Source: an uncultured Verrucomicrobiota bacterium (lineage in GTDB: Bacteria > Verrucomicrobiota > Verrucomicrobiia > Verrucomicrobiales > Verrucomicrobiaceae). Taken from it: 64,000 bases of DNA. The stretch lies in assembly GCA_903838675.1 (NCBI GenBank), contig CAILZI010000116.1, forward strand, positions 62,001 through 126,000, in the 5' to 3' direction. A program made the position numbers and the translations under genes. The notes beneath the pieces are model-generated. The model worked only from the letters and a program-made list of their open reading frames with translations, made no database searches and was not told the origin of the DNA. The first letter of the stretch is position 1; every line of letters starts with the position of its first letter. Shown one piece after another: positions 29,301 through 36,325 of this stretch.

Positions 29301-29604
29301 TCGCTTCGACACCTGCCACATGATTGATTGCCTTGATCAGCTTGCTGGCGCTCGGGTTGCCGGGTTCGACGACTTTGCCATACTCGCTGCCTTGCAAAAT
29401 CGCTGCGCGTGAGTCGAGACGCAGGCCGTTTTGATGCTTGTGCGCGCCATGGCAGTCGTAGCAGCGCTCCGCAAGCACGGGACGGATGCTTTTCTCAAAG
29501 AACTCGATCTGGTCAGGCGGAAAAGTCTCGGCAGCTGATGCAATGGAACTTGCGACGGCAAAGCCGCCCAAAACGAGAGAGGGAAACTGGAAACGCAGGG
29601 TCAT
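26344..29604 (-). CDS. DUF1549/DUF1553 planctomycete-type cytochrome c protein with C-terminal insertion
   Basis: This 1,086-residue secreted protein has signal peptide ending IASAA and an N-terminal PSCyt1 heme motif CYDCH (Cys48, Cys51, His52), followed by LRLDSRAAILQGSEYG. DUF1549 (~residues 165-370; RRIYLTLTGLPPSYD, ARFWLDVVRYADTNGYQ, FVSYQLAADRM) precedes DUF1553 (~640-880; NPLTARVIVNRVWLQHFGKP, SDFGVQ, MNSPFMRARA). The normal DUF1553 ending (SQLAQVLLMSNEFMFED) is present. It is separated from the preceding YHRVLARDPKPDEVE helix by a ~180-residue beta-rich segment (about 879-1058). This looks like an inserted substrate-binding module. Partner DUF1501 genes normally adjoin; here one is 6.5 kb away on the same strand. 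Confidence 0.9.
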   Translation of the reverse strand: MTLRFQFPSLVLGGFAVASSIASAAETFPPDQIEFFEKSIRPVLAERCYDCHGAHKHQNGLRLDSRAAILQGSEYGKVVEPGNPSASKLIKAINHVAGVEAMPKKGDKLPAPQIAAIEKWISMGLPWPAEAAVAQHAKADPMQHWAYKPVQKPAMPAGFTGNPIDAFVGAKLKAAGLDFAAPADPALLTRRIYLTLTGLPPSYDVLQKNPAPQALIPQLLAQPAYGERWARFWLDVVRYADTNGYQVAGRSNFYPYAYTYRDWIVRAFNEDMPYDQFVSYQLAADRMTAATPNSPNLAALGFYNVGERFINDRLLITDDRIDVIGRGLLGLTVACARCHDHKFDPIPSRDYYAMYSILNSSDEPDDTVMPIIGKAANEKDAQDYDAKVAEIAKKELDFKRTVYDEFRKPERLAEYLSFAQETADIKDTTEFKGKAGQVNLRDRVASQWREFLKRYALSAKPHAAMVAWSRFTKLSGAEFAAKSPAIVQELARPESGCTPEIAAAFAQTPPKSMKDVALTYARIILDSKVEPMRQLMQDKLSPMSVPVEGANTFFTRKDSETVVRYNNERTKLDSTHPGAPPRAMVMVDKPKPQDVRVFIRGNPGRQGDPAPRAWLTMFGGEKFTDGSGRLELAKHIASKDNPLTARVIVNRVWLQHFGKPLVSQTSDFGVQTAKPVQADLLDYLAATFMESGWSLKKLHTLILTSRTFQQSSHATPEKAVKDAENDLLSRFNRQRLDYETMRDAILSATGELNTTRHGGRAVELNAKDADTLRTVYLKVDRYDQASVPAMFDFANPDSHSPQRFNTTVPQQALFLMNSPFMRARADAIAKATPLAGTTLDSEAIRAMYHRVLARDPKPDEVELAQRFATDATALNAEKTFRWSYGTMKFTRTPEGKPSFTEFLAFTQLTDRGGNGQKMWSPGPKIPDPKWGHVFWANYGGHAAPDGYIVTARWHVPTDMKISIDSVLIRSSDRGDGVRAWVYNERTGILAEQLCTPQNKNVPIKLTAEVKRGDTLCFIIHNEGGTDSDSFDWQPIISRADTSEVLTNAKTDFCDGGRWPIGRARPQSSLSQLAQVLLMSNEFMFED

Positions 29605-29705
29605 GTGGGGGTTCGGCAGGGGATTCTACATCACATCCCACCAAAAACCAAACGCGCAGCGAGCGTGCCACCTTACAGCAGGTAAAACGCGGTTTTTGTC
29701 ACCTG

Positions 29706-31025
29706 TCACACCTGATTCGCCCTGAGCACCCGCAGCATGTTGCCGCCGATGACCTGCCGGATCGTCTCGTCACTGTGGCCGCGCAGGATCATGCCGAGGG
29801 TGAAAAGCGGCCAGTTGGACCAGGCAACGCTTTGCTCAGCCTCAATGCTGGTCACATAGTCATCCTTGGGCCAGAGATGCTCCCATTTGTCGGCGCTGCC
29901 GCCGGGGGCTTTGAGCAGCTTTGCCCGCTCCTCTTTGTCAAAACGGGAAGTGTAAGCCACGTCGCAGCCGATGGCGGCATGTTTGGCACCGAATTTCTTG
30001 ATGAGATGGTCCAGATGATCGAGCAGCGCGGTGATATCGCCTTTGCCGCCGAGGAAGCGGGGGATGCAGCAGATGCCCACCAGGCCGTCGGTGTCGCAGA
30101 TGGCCTTGATGGTGTCGTCCGGCTTGCCGCGAAAGTGCTCGTAAACGCCGCAGCAGGTGGTGTGGCTGGCCACCATGGGGCGGGTGCTGGCCTTGGCCGC
30201 GTCATAGGCCGTCTTCCAGCCGCTGTGCGCCACATCGGCGATGACCCCGATCTTGTTCATCTCCGCGATGGCCGCGTGGCCAAAATCACTCAGGCCACCA
30301 TCATGGGGTTCTCCGGCACCATCGCCCAGCGGATTCCTCCGGTTGTAGGTCACATGCATCATGCGCGTGCCCAGCTCGTGAAAGATGCGCACAAAGCGCA
30401 GCTCATCCCGCACGCTCTCCCAGTCTTGCATCAGCGGCACACCGTTCGTCGTGAAGCACAGGCCGACATTGCCTGCCTTTTTCAGCGCCACGATTTCATC
30501 TGCCGTCACCACTTTGGAAAGCGCAGGCTTTAGCAAATCCGTCGCCTTGGTGAAATGCGCAAAGCGTTTGATCAGCCGCATCGGGTCGCTGCCTTCCTCG
30601 CCAGTGTTTTGGAATATGCAGGTCACGCCCGCTGCGTGGAAGGCATCGAGGAACTCTTTGCGCTCGCGTTCATTCGTCGCGTTGCGGTTCATGGACATGG
30701 ACTCGCGCAGGTCGTTGATTTCGGCGGCACCCACACCGGCTTTGATCGCTTCGTTCATCGCCTCCGCATCGATGGCGCAGCGTGGCGCGAAGCCGTAGCT
30801 TTCAAAGACGACCGAACTGAAATGCAGTTCCCATGCGTGGTCGATCTGCGCCTGGGTGGGTTTCAGCAGGCCGAGGGCGATTTCACGAGGCTTATCGATG
30901 GCTGGATTGCCCGTGATCCATGACTTTTTTGCCTCCTGGGAGCGGGCGAGGATGTTGAAACTGCCCGCGCATGCAGCAAGGGGCAGAGTTTGAAGCAGGC
31001 GACGGCGTGAGATAGAAGCGTTCAT
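29706..31025 (-). CDS. Tat-exported M19 (membrane dipeptidase) homologue with altered metal site
   Basis: This 439-residue protein is started at 31025 (MNASISRRRLLQTLP), giving a twin-arginine leader. The TIM-barrel C-terminal half matches peptidase M19 renal-dipeptidase relatives: GTRMMHVTYN, GLSDFGHAAI, VIADVAHSG, MVASHTTC, and AIGCDVAY contributing the later His and Asp ligands. The N-terminal HxD pair that binds the first zinc in classical members is not seen. The equivalent strand reads SSVVFESYGFAPR. It may therefore be a PVC variant with other chemistry. It lies between ftsZ and the DUF1549/1553 gene on the same strand. Confidence 0.8.
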   Translation of the reverse strand: MNASISRRRLLQTLPLAACAGSFNILARSQEAKKSWITGNPAIDKPREIALGLLKPTQAQIDHAWELHFSSVVFESYGFAPRCAIDAEAMNEAIKAGVGAAEINDLRESMSMNRNATNERERKEFLDAFHAAGVTCIFQNTGEEGSDPMRLIKRFAHFTKATDLLKPALSKVVTADEIVALKKAGNVGLCFTTNGVPLMQDWESVRDELRFVRIFHELGTRMMHVTYNRRNPLGDGAGEPHDGGLSDFGHAAIAEMNKIGVIADVAHSGWKTAYDAAKASTRPMVASHTTCCGVYEHFRGKPDDTIKAICDTDGLVGICCIPRFLGGKGDITALLDHLDHLIKKFGAKHAAIGCDVAYTSRFDKEERAKLLKAPGGSADKWEHLWPKDDYVTSIEAEQSVAWSNWPLFTLGMILRGHSDETIRQVIGGNMLRVLRANQV

Positions 31026-31078
31026 TCGTGGGAACAAACGCGCCTGAGCCGCTGTTTTAGAGCGGCAAATCCAACGGC

Positions 31079-32755
31079 TTAGCGGCGCAGCTTTTTCTTC
31101 AGGCGCATCCAGGTGGGTACGTCGAGGTCCTCGCCTTGTACGATCGAAGGCTCGGTGTCCTTGAATCGGCCGCGGTCTTCTTCACCGAGGCTGAAGGTCT
31201 GCTGGCTTTCAGCAGTGGTCTTGCGGGTGAGGACGGCGGTGGCGCTGATCGTGGTGGACTCGGGCTCATCGAAGGAAATGAGATCATCCTGTGCTGGAGC
31301 AGCTTCAGTCTGCAAAGTGACGCTGCGGGCCACGACGGCGGCCAGGGTGGATTCCTTGCTGCTGTTGCTACGGGCTGCATCGGCAAGTTCCTTTGCGGCA
31401 GGAGTGCGTACTGGAATGCGGGCTGTTTCCGGAGTGGAAGCGATCACTGGGGGAGCGGGCTCCTCAAAGGTATCGAAAGCTTCAAAGACAGCCGGTTCTT
31501 CCACATGTGTCACCGGCGGTTCCACCGGTTGCACTTTCGCTGCTTCCGCTTGAAGGCTGTTCAATGGGAATGCATCTCCAGCTGCGGGAACTGAGGCGAA
31601 CTCTTCGGACTTGAAGAGCAGATCAGGAGGAGACTCCACCGGTGGTGCATACGGTGAGGGGGCCTTCTTCGCTGGAATCTCGCGCTTGGGTGCCGGAGCG
31701 GGGGCAGGAGTTGGCACTTCAGCACGCGGCTGGAGCATTTCCGAAGGAGGTGCTGCGGTGGCGTGAGCGTTGAGCTGGTTGAGGCCCAGGGAGCTGATCA
31801 GAGTGACGGCGACGGCGTCTCCCAGCTTCGCATCGACGCCGAGGCCAAAGAGAATGTGGGTTTGATCCGGCACATGACGCCCCAGCTGCTTCATGACACC
31901 CTCGACTTCGACCAAGGTGAGCGATTCGCCGCCGGCGACGTGGACCAGCAGGCTTTTCGTTTGATGCAGAAGACGACCAGAATCGATGAGCGGGCTCTTG
32001 AGAGCCTTCTTGAGCGCCTCGGTGCCACGGTTCTGGCCGCGGGCTTCGCCGAAGCCAAAGAGGCAGCGGCCGTTGGCATTGGCCAGCGCGGAGGTGAGGT
32101 CGTCGAGGCCGAGCTTTACCAGACCTGGAGTGATCGTGATGGTGGAGATGGCACGCAGGCTCTGGGCAATGAGCTGGTCCGCCTGATTGAAGGCTTTCTG
32201 AATGCCATCCTTGGGAAGAATAAGCTCGCCCATGCGGTTGTTTTCAAACAGCACGAGGGCGTCTGCACGCTTTTGCAGCAGTTCGAGAGCTTCCTCGGCC
32301 TGGGCAAGACGACGGCGGCCTTCGAAGCTGAACGGCATCGTTGCGACGACGAGCACCAGAGCTCCGGTGTTTTTTGCGATTTCAGCAATGACCGGGGCCG
32401 CACCACTGCCGGTGCCGCCGCCGAGTCCGGCGCAGATGAAAATGATGTCGTGATTCTCGATGGCCTGCCGGATCTGATCGCGCGAGAACAGAGCCGCCTC
32501 ACGTCCTAGATCGGGGTCGCCACCGGCGCCAATGCCCTTCATGAGCTCGGCGCCCAGCTGAATCTTTACCGGTGCCATCGAATGGCCGAGTACTCGTACG
32601 TCCGTATGTGCGCAGACCAGAGTTGCATCAACAATGCGGTCCAGGGTGATGCGATCAATAACATTGGATCCCGCACCGCCGACACCGACGATGCAGATGC
32701 GCGGCGCCGCTGTGCTGGCACCTTCAGGTGATTGGGAGCGGTCGTATTCTACCAT
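31079..32755 (-). CDS. ftsZ: cell-division GTPase FtsZ with divergent T7 loop
   Basis: This 558-residue FtsZ forms the division ring. The GTP-binding half is standard: GVGGAGSN near residue 24, signature GGGTGSG at 112-118, and FSFEGRRR with Glu145/Arg149. The T7 loop, which completes the neighbouring subunit's active site (N207, D209, D212 in E. coli), reads PGLVKLGLDDLTSAL. The equivalents are Lys214, Gly216 and Asp219, so two of three are replaced. A Pro/Ala-rich linker of ~200 residues (340-540) leads to the C-terminal peptide LDVPTWMRLKKKLRR, which should bind FtsA. The overall length exceeds the usual ~400 because of the linker. It is the last gene of ftsQ-ftsA-ftsZ, 36 bases after ftsA. 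Confidence 0.95.
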   Translation of the reverse strand: MVEYDRSQSPEGASTAAPRICIVGVGGAGSNVIDRITLDRIVDATLVCAHTDVRVLGHSMAPVKIQLGAELMKGIGAGGDPDLGREAALFSRDQIRQAIENHDIIFICAGLGGGTGSGAAPVIAEIAKNTGALVLVVATMPFSFEGRRRLAQAEEALELLQKRADALVLFENNRMGELILPKDGIQKAFNQADQLIAQSLRAISTITITPGLVKLGLDDLTSALANANGRCLFGFGEARGQNRGTEALKKALKSPLIDSGRLLHQTKSLLVHVAGGESLTLVEVEGVMKQLGRHVPDQTHILFGLGVDAKLGDAVAVTLISSLGLNQLNAHATAAPPSEMLQPRAEVPTPAPAPAPKREIPAKKAPSPYAPPVESPPDLLFKSEEFASVPAAGDAFPLNSLQAEAAKVQPVEPPVTHVEEPAVFEAFDTFEEPAPPVIASTPETARIPVRTPAAKELADAARSNSSKESTLAAVVARSVTLQTEAAPAQDDLISFDEPESTTISATAVLTRKTTAESQQTFSLGEEDRGRFKDTEPSIVQGEDLDVPTWMRLKKKLRR

Positions 32756-32791
32756 AATCGTGGGTGGTTAGGGTTGGGCTGCTGGCTTTAA

Positions 32792-34009
32792 TTAAAGAGT
32801 GACGGATGAAAGGAGTTCCTGCATGCGCCTGCCAAGGCGCTTCAGGGGGGAGAGAAAGGGCTTCTCGCTGTCAAGAATCTGCGCATAGCGAATGAGGCCG
32901 ATTGGAGCGGAGTATTGCGGATTCTCGAAAGTGGCGGTGATGCCGCTGACGGGAGCCGAACCTGCGCGCGTGACCTTGATCCCAAACACTTCGCGGGCCA
33001 CTACGTCAACGCCTTTCATCATGCTGACACCTCCGGTGAGATAAATGCCTGCACCGAGGCGTCCGAGATGATCCTCCACCCGCACGCGCACCTGGGTAAG
33101 TATTTCTTTAGTTCGGAGGTTCATGACCTCGTTCAAAAACGCCCGTTCGATCTCGCCGAGGATCAAACCCGTGTCGTCCTCGATGCTGAGCATTTCACCG
33201 TCCGGCACCTCGTCATACAAGACACTGCCTTCCTCGACCTTGAGGCGTTCGGCACGACCGTTCGGGATCTGCAGCGCCATCGAGACATCATTGGTGATGT
33301 GATCTCCGCCGAGAGGCACGCAGCCGGAGGCGGTGATCATGCCGTCTTCATACAAGACGTAGTCACAAGTGCCGGCACCAAAGTCGATCATGAGTGCACC
33401 CTGCATTTTAGCCTCACGTGTCAGCACGACCTGTGCCGCAGCGACAGGATTGAAGACCACATCCTCCACTTCGAGAGGAATTTCACGCACACAGCGGATG
33501 GCATTCTGGACCCGGCCGCGCACGCCGTGGATGATGTGGTAGTCTGCCTCCAGCACGCGGCCCTCACGCCCGATCGGCTGACGCACGGCCTCCTGTCCAT
33601 CAACGATGTATTGACGTGTGACGCTGTGCAGGAAGACATTCGACTGTGGAATCGACACGCTGCGGGCGATCTCTTTGGCCTCCTCCACATCGTCCTCGCC
33701 GATCTCCGTCTGCTCGTCCGGCAGGCGGTGACGTCCGCGGTTGTTCAAGCTCTCAATGTGCGCACCCGTGACGCCGAGGAAGACATTGCGGATCATCACA
33801 TCGCTGCGATCTTCCGCACGGACGAGTGCATCGTTCACGCAGGTCTGGACCTTTTCGAAGTCGACGATCTCGCCCTTGCGCACGCCACGTGAAGGCGCCT
33901 GGCCGACGCCGAGAATCTTGATGGCGCCATCGCGCTTGGCTTCACCCACAACGACGCAGATCTTGTGCGTTCCGATTTCAAGACCTGCGTAAATGGTGCT
34001 TTTGGCCAT
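32792..34009 (-). CDS. ftsA: cell-division actin homologue FtsA
   Basis: This 405-residue ATP-binding protein tethers FtsZ to the membrane. Actin-fold phosphate loops are visible: YAGLEIGTHKICVVVG, LMIDFGAGTCDYVLYEDG, and YLTGGVSMMKGVDVVARE. SHS2 (1C) domain sequence lies at ~85-165. The C-terminus KRLGRRMQELLSSVTL is the amphipathic membrane-targeting helix. It starts 5 bases after ftsQ and ends 36 bases before ftsZ, so the three are one operon. Its length is normal for the family. Confidence 0.95.
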   Translation of the reverse strand: MAKSTIYAGLEIGTHKICVVVGEAKRDGAIKILGVGQAPSRGVRKGEIVDFEKVQTCVNDALVRAEDRSDVMIRNVFLGVTGAHIESLNNRGRHRLPDEQTEIGEDDVEEAKEIARSVSIPQSNVFLHSVTRQYIVDGQEAVRQPIGREGRVLEADYHIIHGVRGRVQNAIRCVREIPLEVEDVVFNPVAAAQVVLTREAKMQGALMIDFGAGTCDYVLYEDGMITASGCVPLGGDHITNDVSMALQIPNGRAERLKVEEGSVLYDEVPDGEMLSIEDDTGLILGEIERAFLNEVMNLRTKEILTQVRVRVEDHLGRLGAGIYLTGGVSMMKGVDVVAREVFGIKVTRAGSAPVSGITATFENPQYSAPIGLIRYAQILDSEKPFLSPLKRLGRRMQELLSSVTL

Positions 34010-34014
34010 GAGTT

Positions 34015-34971
34015 TCAGCGTGCGGGTGGAGTGGAGGCGGTGTCCGCCAGATTCAGCCCGGTGACATCCGGCGTTTCATGAAAAGTGACGGGGGTGTTGA
34101 TGCTGGCGATCAGATTCAGCGTGGCGACACGCCATTTGCGCGCGCGCGCTTCGTGCATGATGCGGTCAAAACGTGCAAGCTGCGGATCGAGGTCATCGAG
34201 TCCGAAGGTGATCTTGGTGTCACCATTGAAATGAACGACGAGCGACCACGGATTCGGAATTTCGATCACCTCCAGTGCAGGTTGGTCGTCTTTCCTGCGG
34301 CTTTGCAGCTTCTCCATCAGACGCAGCGCAGCGTGAACCTGCAGGTCTGGCGACGGCCTGCCGGGGGCGGATTCGCTGAGAGCCGGGAATTGGATGCGGG
34401 GCATGGCAAGATACTCTCTGGTGATGACATTGCAGGGCACCAGCGCACCTTCAGCATCAATGAGGCAGCCTTTGCCGCTTAGCGGTCCCAGTAGCTTCTG
34501 CTTTGGGCATTCAATCCAGGCCACGGGCATGCGCTGCACGACATTGAGAGTGAGCTTGCCGTGGTAGTCGCGCTGAATCACCGCTGACTTCACCTGGGGA
34601 AGGCGTTCGATCTTGGCACGCACTTCGCGCAGATTCATGGTGAGCAGGTTCGTGGCTTCGGTGAGGCCGGTGGCGGCCACAAGCTGCTGCCGCGTGAGTG
34701 TGCCTTCAGTGTTCACTTCCACGGTCTTCAGCATGAACTGAGAATTCTTTTCCAGCGCTTCATGCCATGTCACCCAGCAGACGCCGATCACGATCATCGC
34801 CATGATCAGCCACATCGCCGTGCGAAAGCCACGTCGGCGGCGTTCCACGGCCTCATGTTCGCGAATGACGGGAGATTCCGGCTGGTAGTCGATTACGTGG
34901 GTGCCCGTTCCCTTGCGCTTACGTGAAGGGCGCTTGGCTGATTTTTTCGAGCCATTCTTGGCAGAAGACAT
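34015..34971 (-). CDS. ftsQ: cell-division protein FtsQ/DivIB
   Basis: This 318-residue protein is started at 34971 (MSSAKNGSKKSAK). A strongly basic cytoplasmic tail is followed by one transmembrane helix (AMWLIMAMIVIGVCWVTW). A POTRA domain comes next (VEVNTEGTLTRQQLVAATGL, REVRAKIERLPQVKSAVI) and then a beta domain with GKGCLIDAEGALVPC. This is the FtsQ/DivIB plan of the divisome scaffold. The genes normally upstream of ftsQ (murC, murB, ddl) are absent; a DUF1080 gene lies there instead, so ftsQAZ stands alone. The longer frame to 35004 is less likely. Confidence 0.9.
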   Translation of the reverse strand: MSSAKNGSKKSAKRPSRKRKGTGTHVIDYQPESPVIREHEAVERRRRGFRTAMWLIMAMIVIGVCWVTWHEALEKNSQFMLKTVEVNTEGTLTRQQLVAATGLTEATNLLTMNLREVRAKIERLPQVKSAVIQRDYHGKLTLNVVQRMPVAWIECPKQKLLGPLSGKGCLIDAEGALVPCNVITREYLAMPRIQFPALSESAPGRPSPDLQVHAALRLMEKLQSRRKDDQPALEVIEIPNPWSLVVHFNGDTKITFGLDDLDPQLARFDRIMHEARARKWRVATLNLIASINTPVTFHETPDVTGLNLADTASTPPAR

Positions 34972-35033
34972 GAGCAGGCGGTCAAAAAGGCCAGTTCCGA
35001 ACACAGGCGGAATTGGTAGTTAATGGGCCTTAA

Positions 35034-35062
35034 ATAATAGATTCCCAGTCCGATTGCCATAA
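35034..35062 (-). promoter_or_regulatory. possible promoter upstream of ftsQ
   Basis: On the minus strand a near-consensus -10 TATTAT (35034-35039) lies 63 bases before the ftsQ start, with TTATGG 17 bases further upstream (35057-35062) as a weak -35. The surrounding stretch is clearly AT-richer than the rest of the window. The -35 match is poor, so this is tentative. Confidence 0.3.
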
Positions 35063-35087
35063 TTATTCGCGAAAAAATGCGACCCCT

Positions 35088-35115
35088 GTATTCACACCCG
35101 ACAGGGTTATTCACA
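35088..35115 (+). promoter_or_regulatory. two DnaA-box-like nonamers upstream of ftsQ
   Basis: TTATTCACA (35107-35115) fits the DnaA box TTATNCACA fully. GTATTCACA (35088-35096) differs at one base. A weaker ATGTTCACA follows at 35157-35165. All are in the same orientation in the 194-base gap before ftsQ. Inverted CCCTGT/ACAGGG (35084-35089, 35101-35106) brackets the space between the first two. DnaA binding is inferred from motif only. Confidence 0.35.
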
Positions 35116-35165
35116 TTTTTGCGCCGCAAATTGATTCATAACCTGCTGCAAATGCGATGTTCACA

Positions 35166-36152
35166 CTACTTTCGCACCACCCAAATATTGCGGTAGCGGA
35201 CCGGATTACCGTGGTTCTGGAGGTAAATGGGACCCGGAGTATTTGCCTCTTTGTTAGGGGCTGAAGTCGTCGATCCTGGCAGTTCCTGATTCTCGTGAAT
35301 CACCACTCCGTTATGCTTGACCGTGATCTTCGCATTTGCGGTCTTCTGGCCACCGGCATCGTATTTTGCAGCGGTGAAATCCACATCATAGGTCTGCCAA
35401 GTCAGCGGCGGCAGGCACATGTTCACCTTTGGCGCTGCGATTTTGTACAATCCGCCGCACTCGTTGTCCTTACCTTCGAGGGCAAAGCTGTCAAGCATCT
35501 GCACCTCATAGCGGCCTTGCAGGTACAGACCGCTGTTACCCCGGCCCTGACCTCGGGCATCCGGCATGTAGGGCAGGAGGAATTCCACATGCAGGCTGCA
35601 ATCGGTGAACGTGTCCTCACCAGTGATCCCCTCCATCAAAGTTCCCGACTTTTCATCGACTCGAGCTTTGGGAAAACGGTTCACACCCTTGCCATCAAAC
35701 AGCACCACGGCGTTCTCCGGCGGCTGGGCGCCCAGAGTTGAAGAAGAGCGGTTCATTCGGTTGAGCTCCATGAGTTTCAGCCCGTCAGAATTGTTCACCA
35801 GGATGCTCGCTCCATTCACCTCGGCCCTGATGGAACCGTCGGGCGTGGTAAACACAGCGCTCTTTTCCCCTTCAGCCCGTGAACCGATGACCCGGGTAAT
35901 CGCAGCCCGGTCTCCATCCCATCCCGCTCCAGGCAACCCTCCTTGATAGCCCACGGCCTCAAATTTTCCGCCGCCCTGTGCCCAGATTTGCACGCCATAG
36001 GTCCTGCCGTCAATTTCGCCGACATACTCGCCCTGAATCGCAAAATCTTCGTCCGTCTGCGCTGGATCTATGAAAGCCTTGGGCTTTGGCGGAGCAGGCT
36101 GCTGGGCGTGAACGACCGTGGCAAACAGGAGGGCGGTGAGGATGAGGCGCAT
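35166..36152 (-). CDS. secreted DUF1080 (3-keto-disaccharide hydrolase-like) protein
   Basis: This 328-residue protein has signal peptide MRLILTALLFATVVHA. The first ~140 residues are a small beta-rich region (GEYVGEIDGRTYGVQIWAQG). The C-terminal ~190 residues are DUF1080, a concanavalin-like jelly roll: NAVVLFDGKGVNRFPKA, CSLHVEFLLPYMP, RGNSGLYLQGRYEVQMLDSF, PPLTWQTYDVDFTAAKY, and GPIYLQNHGNPVRYRNIWVV. Family members act on or bind carbohydrates, and some hydrolyse 3-keto-glycosides. The RGNSGLYLQGRYEVQ segment is the family hallmark. It is on the same strand as ftsQ but separated by a 194-base AT-rich gap. Confidence 0.88.
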   Translation of the reverse strand: MRLILTALLFATVVHAQQPAPPKPKAFIDPAQTDEDFAIQGEYVGEIDGRTYGVQIWAQGGGKFEAVGYQGGLPGAGWDGDRAAITRVIGSRAEGEKSAVFTTPDGSIRAEVNGASILVNNSDGLKLMELNRMNRSSSTLGAQPPENAVVLFDGKGVNRFPKARVDEKSGTLMEGITGEDTFTDCSLHVEFLLPYMPDARGQGRGNSGLYLQGRYEVQMLDSFALEGKDNECGGLYKIAAPKVNMCLPPLTWQTYDVDFTAAKYDAGGQKTANAKITVKHNGVVIHENQELPGSTTSAPNKEANTPGPIYLQNHGNPVRYRNIWVVRK

Positions 36153-36287
36153 GATTGAGGAAAGTGAAGAGCGAACGGCTTTATGCCAGTTTCAAGTGGG
36201 GCGTTGCGGACGTGAAATTGCCACTCTCAGTGGCAGACTAGAAATTCGTATCAATCAAAAAGCCCTTAGGTTACGGAATCCAAATGC

Positions 36288-36297
36288 ATTCGTCATT
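36288..36297 (-). repeat. AATGACGAAT element downstream of pntB
   Basis: The decamer AATGACGAAT (minus strand) has its inverse copy at 39243-39252 on the other side of the pnt operon. A related AATGACGAAA lies at 36309-36318. It may be a short dispersed intergenic element; its function is unknown. Confidence 0.35.
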
Positions 36298-36325
36298 CCA
36301 CATTCTGGTTTCGTCATTACGAAGC

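Noticed and set aside
31048..31066. Hairpin GCCGCT/AGCGGC downstream of ftsZ as terminator
   Set aside because: 6-bp stem with no T-run on the ftsZ (minus) strand; not enough to call termination.
35034..35165. Possible replication origin from the DnaA-box-like sites
   Set aside because: Only two good nonamers in a short gap, and no dnaA or dnaN nearby. recF at 47 kb also stands apart from any origin genes. A regulatory role is more plausible.
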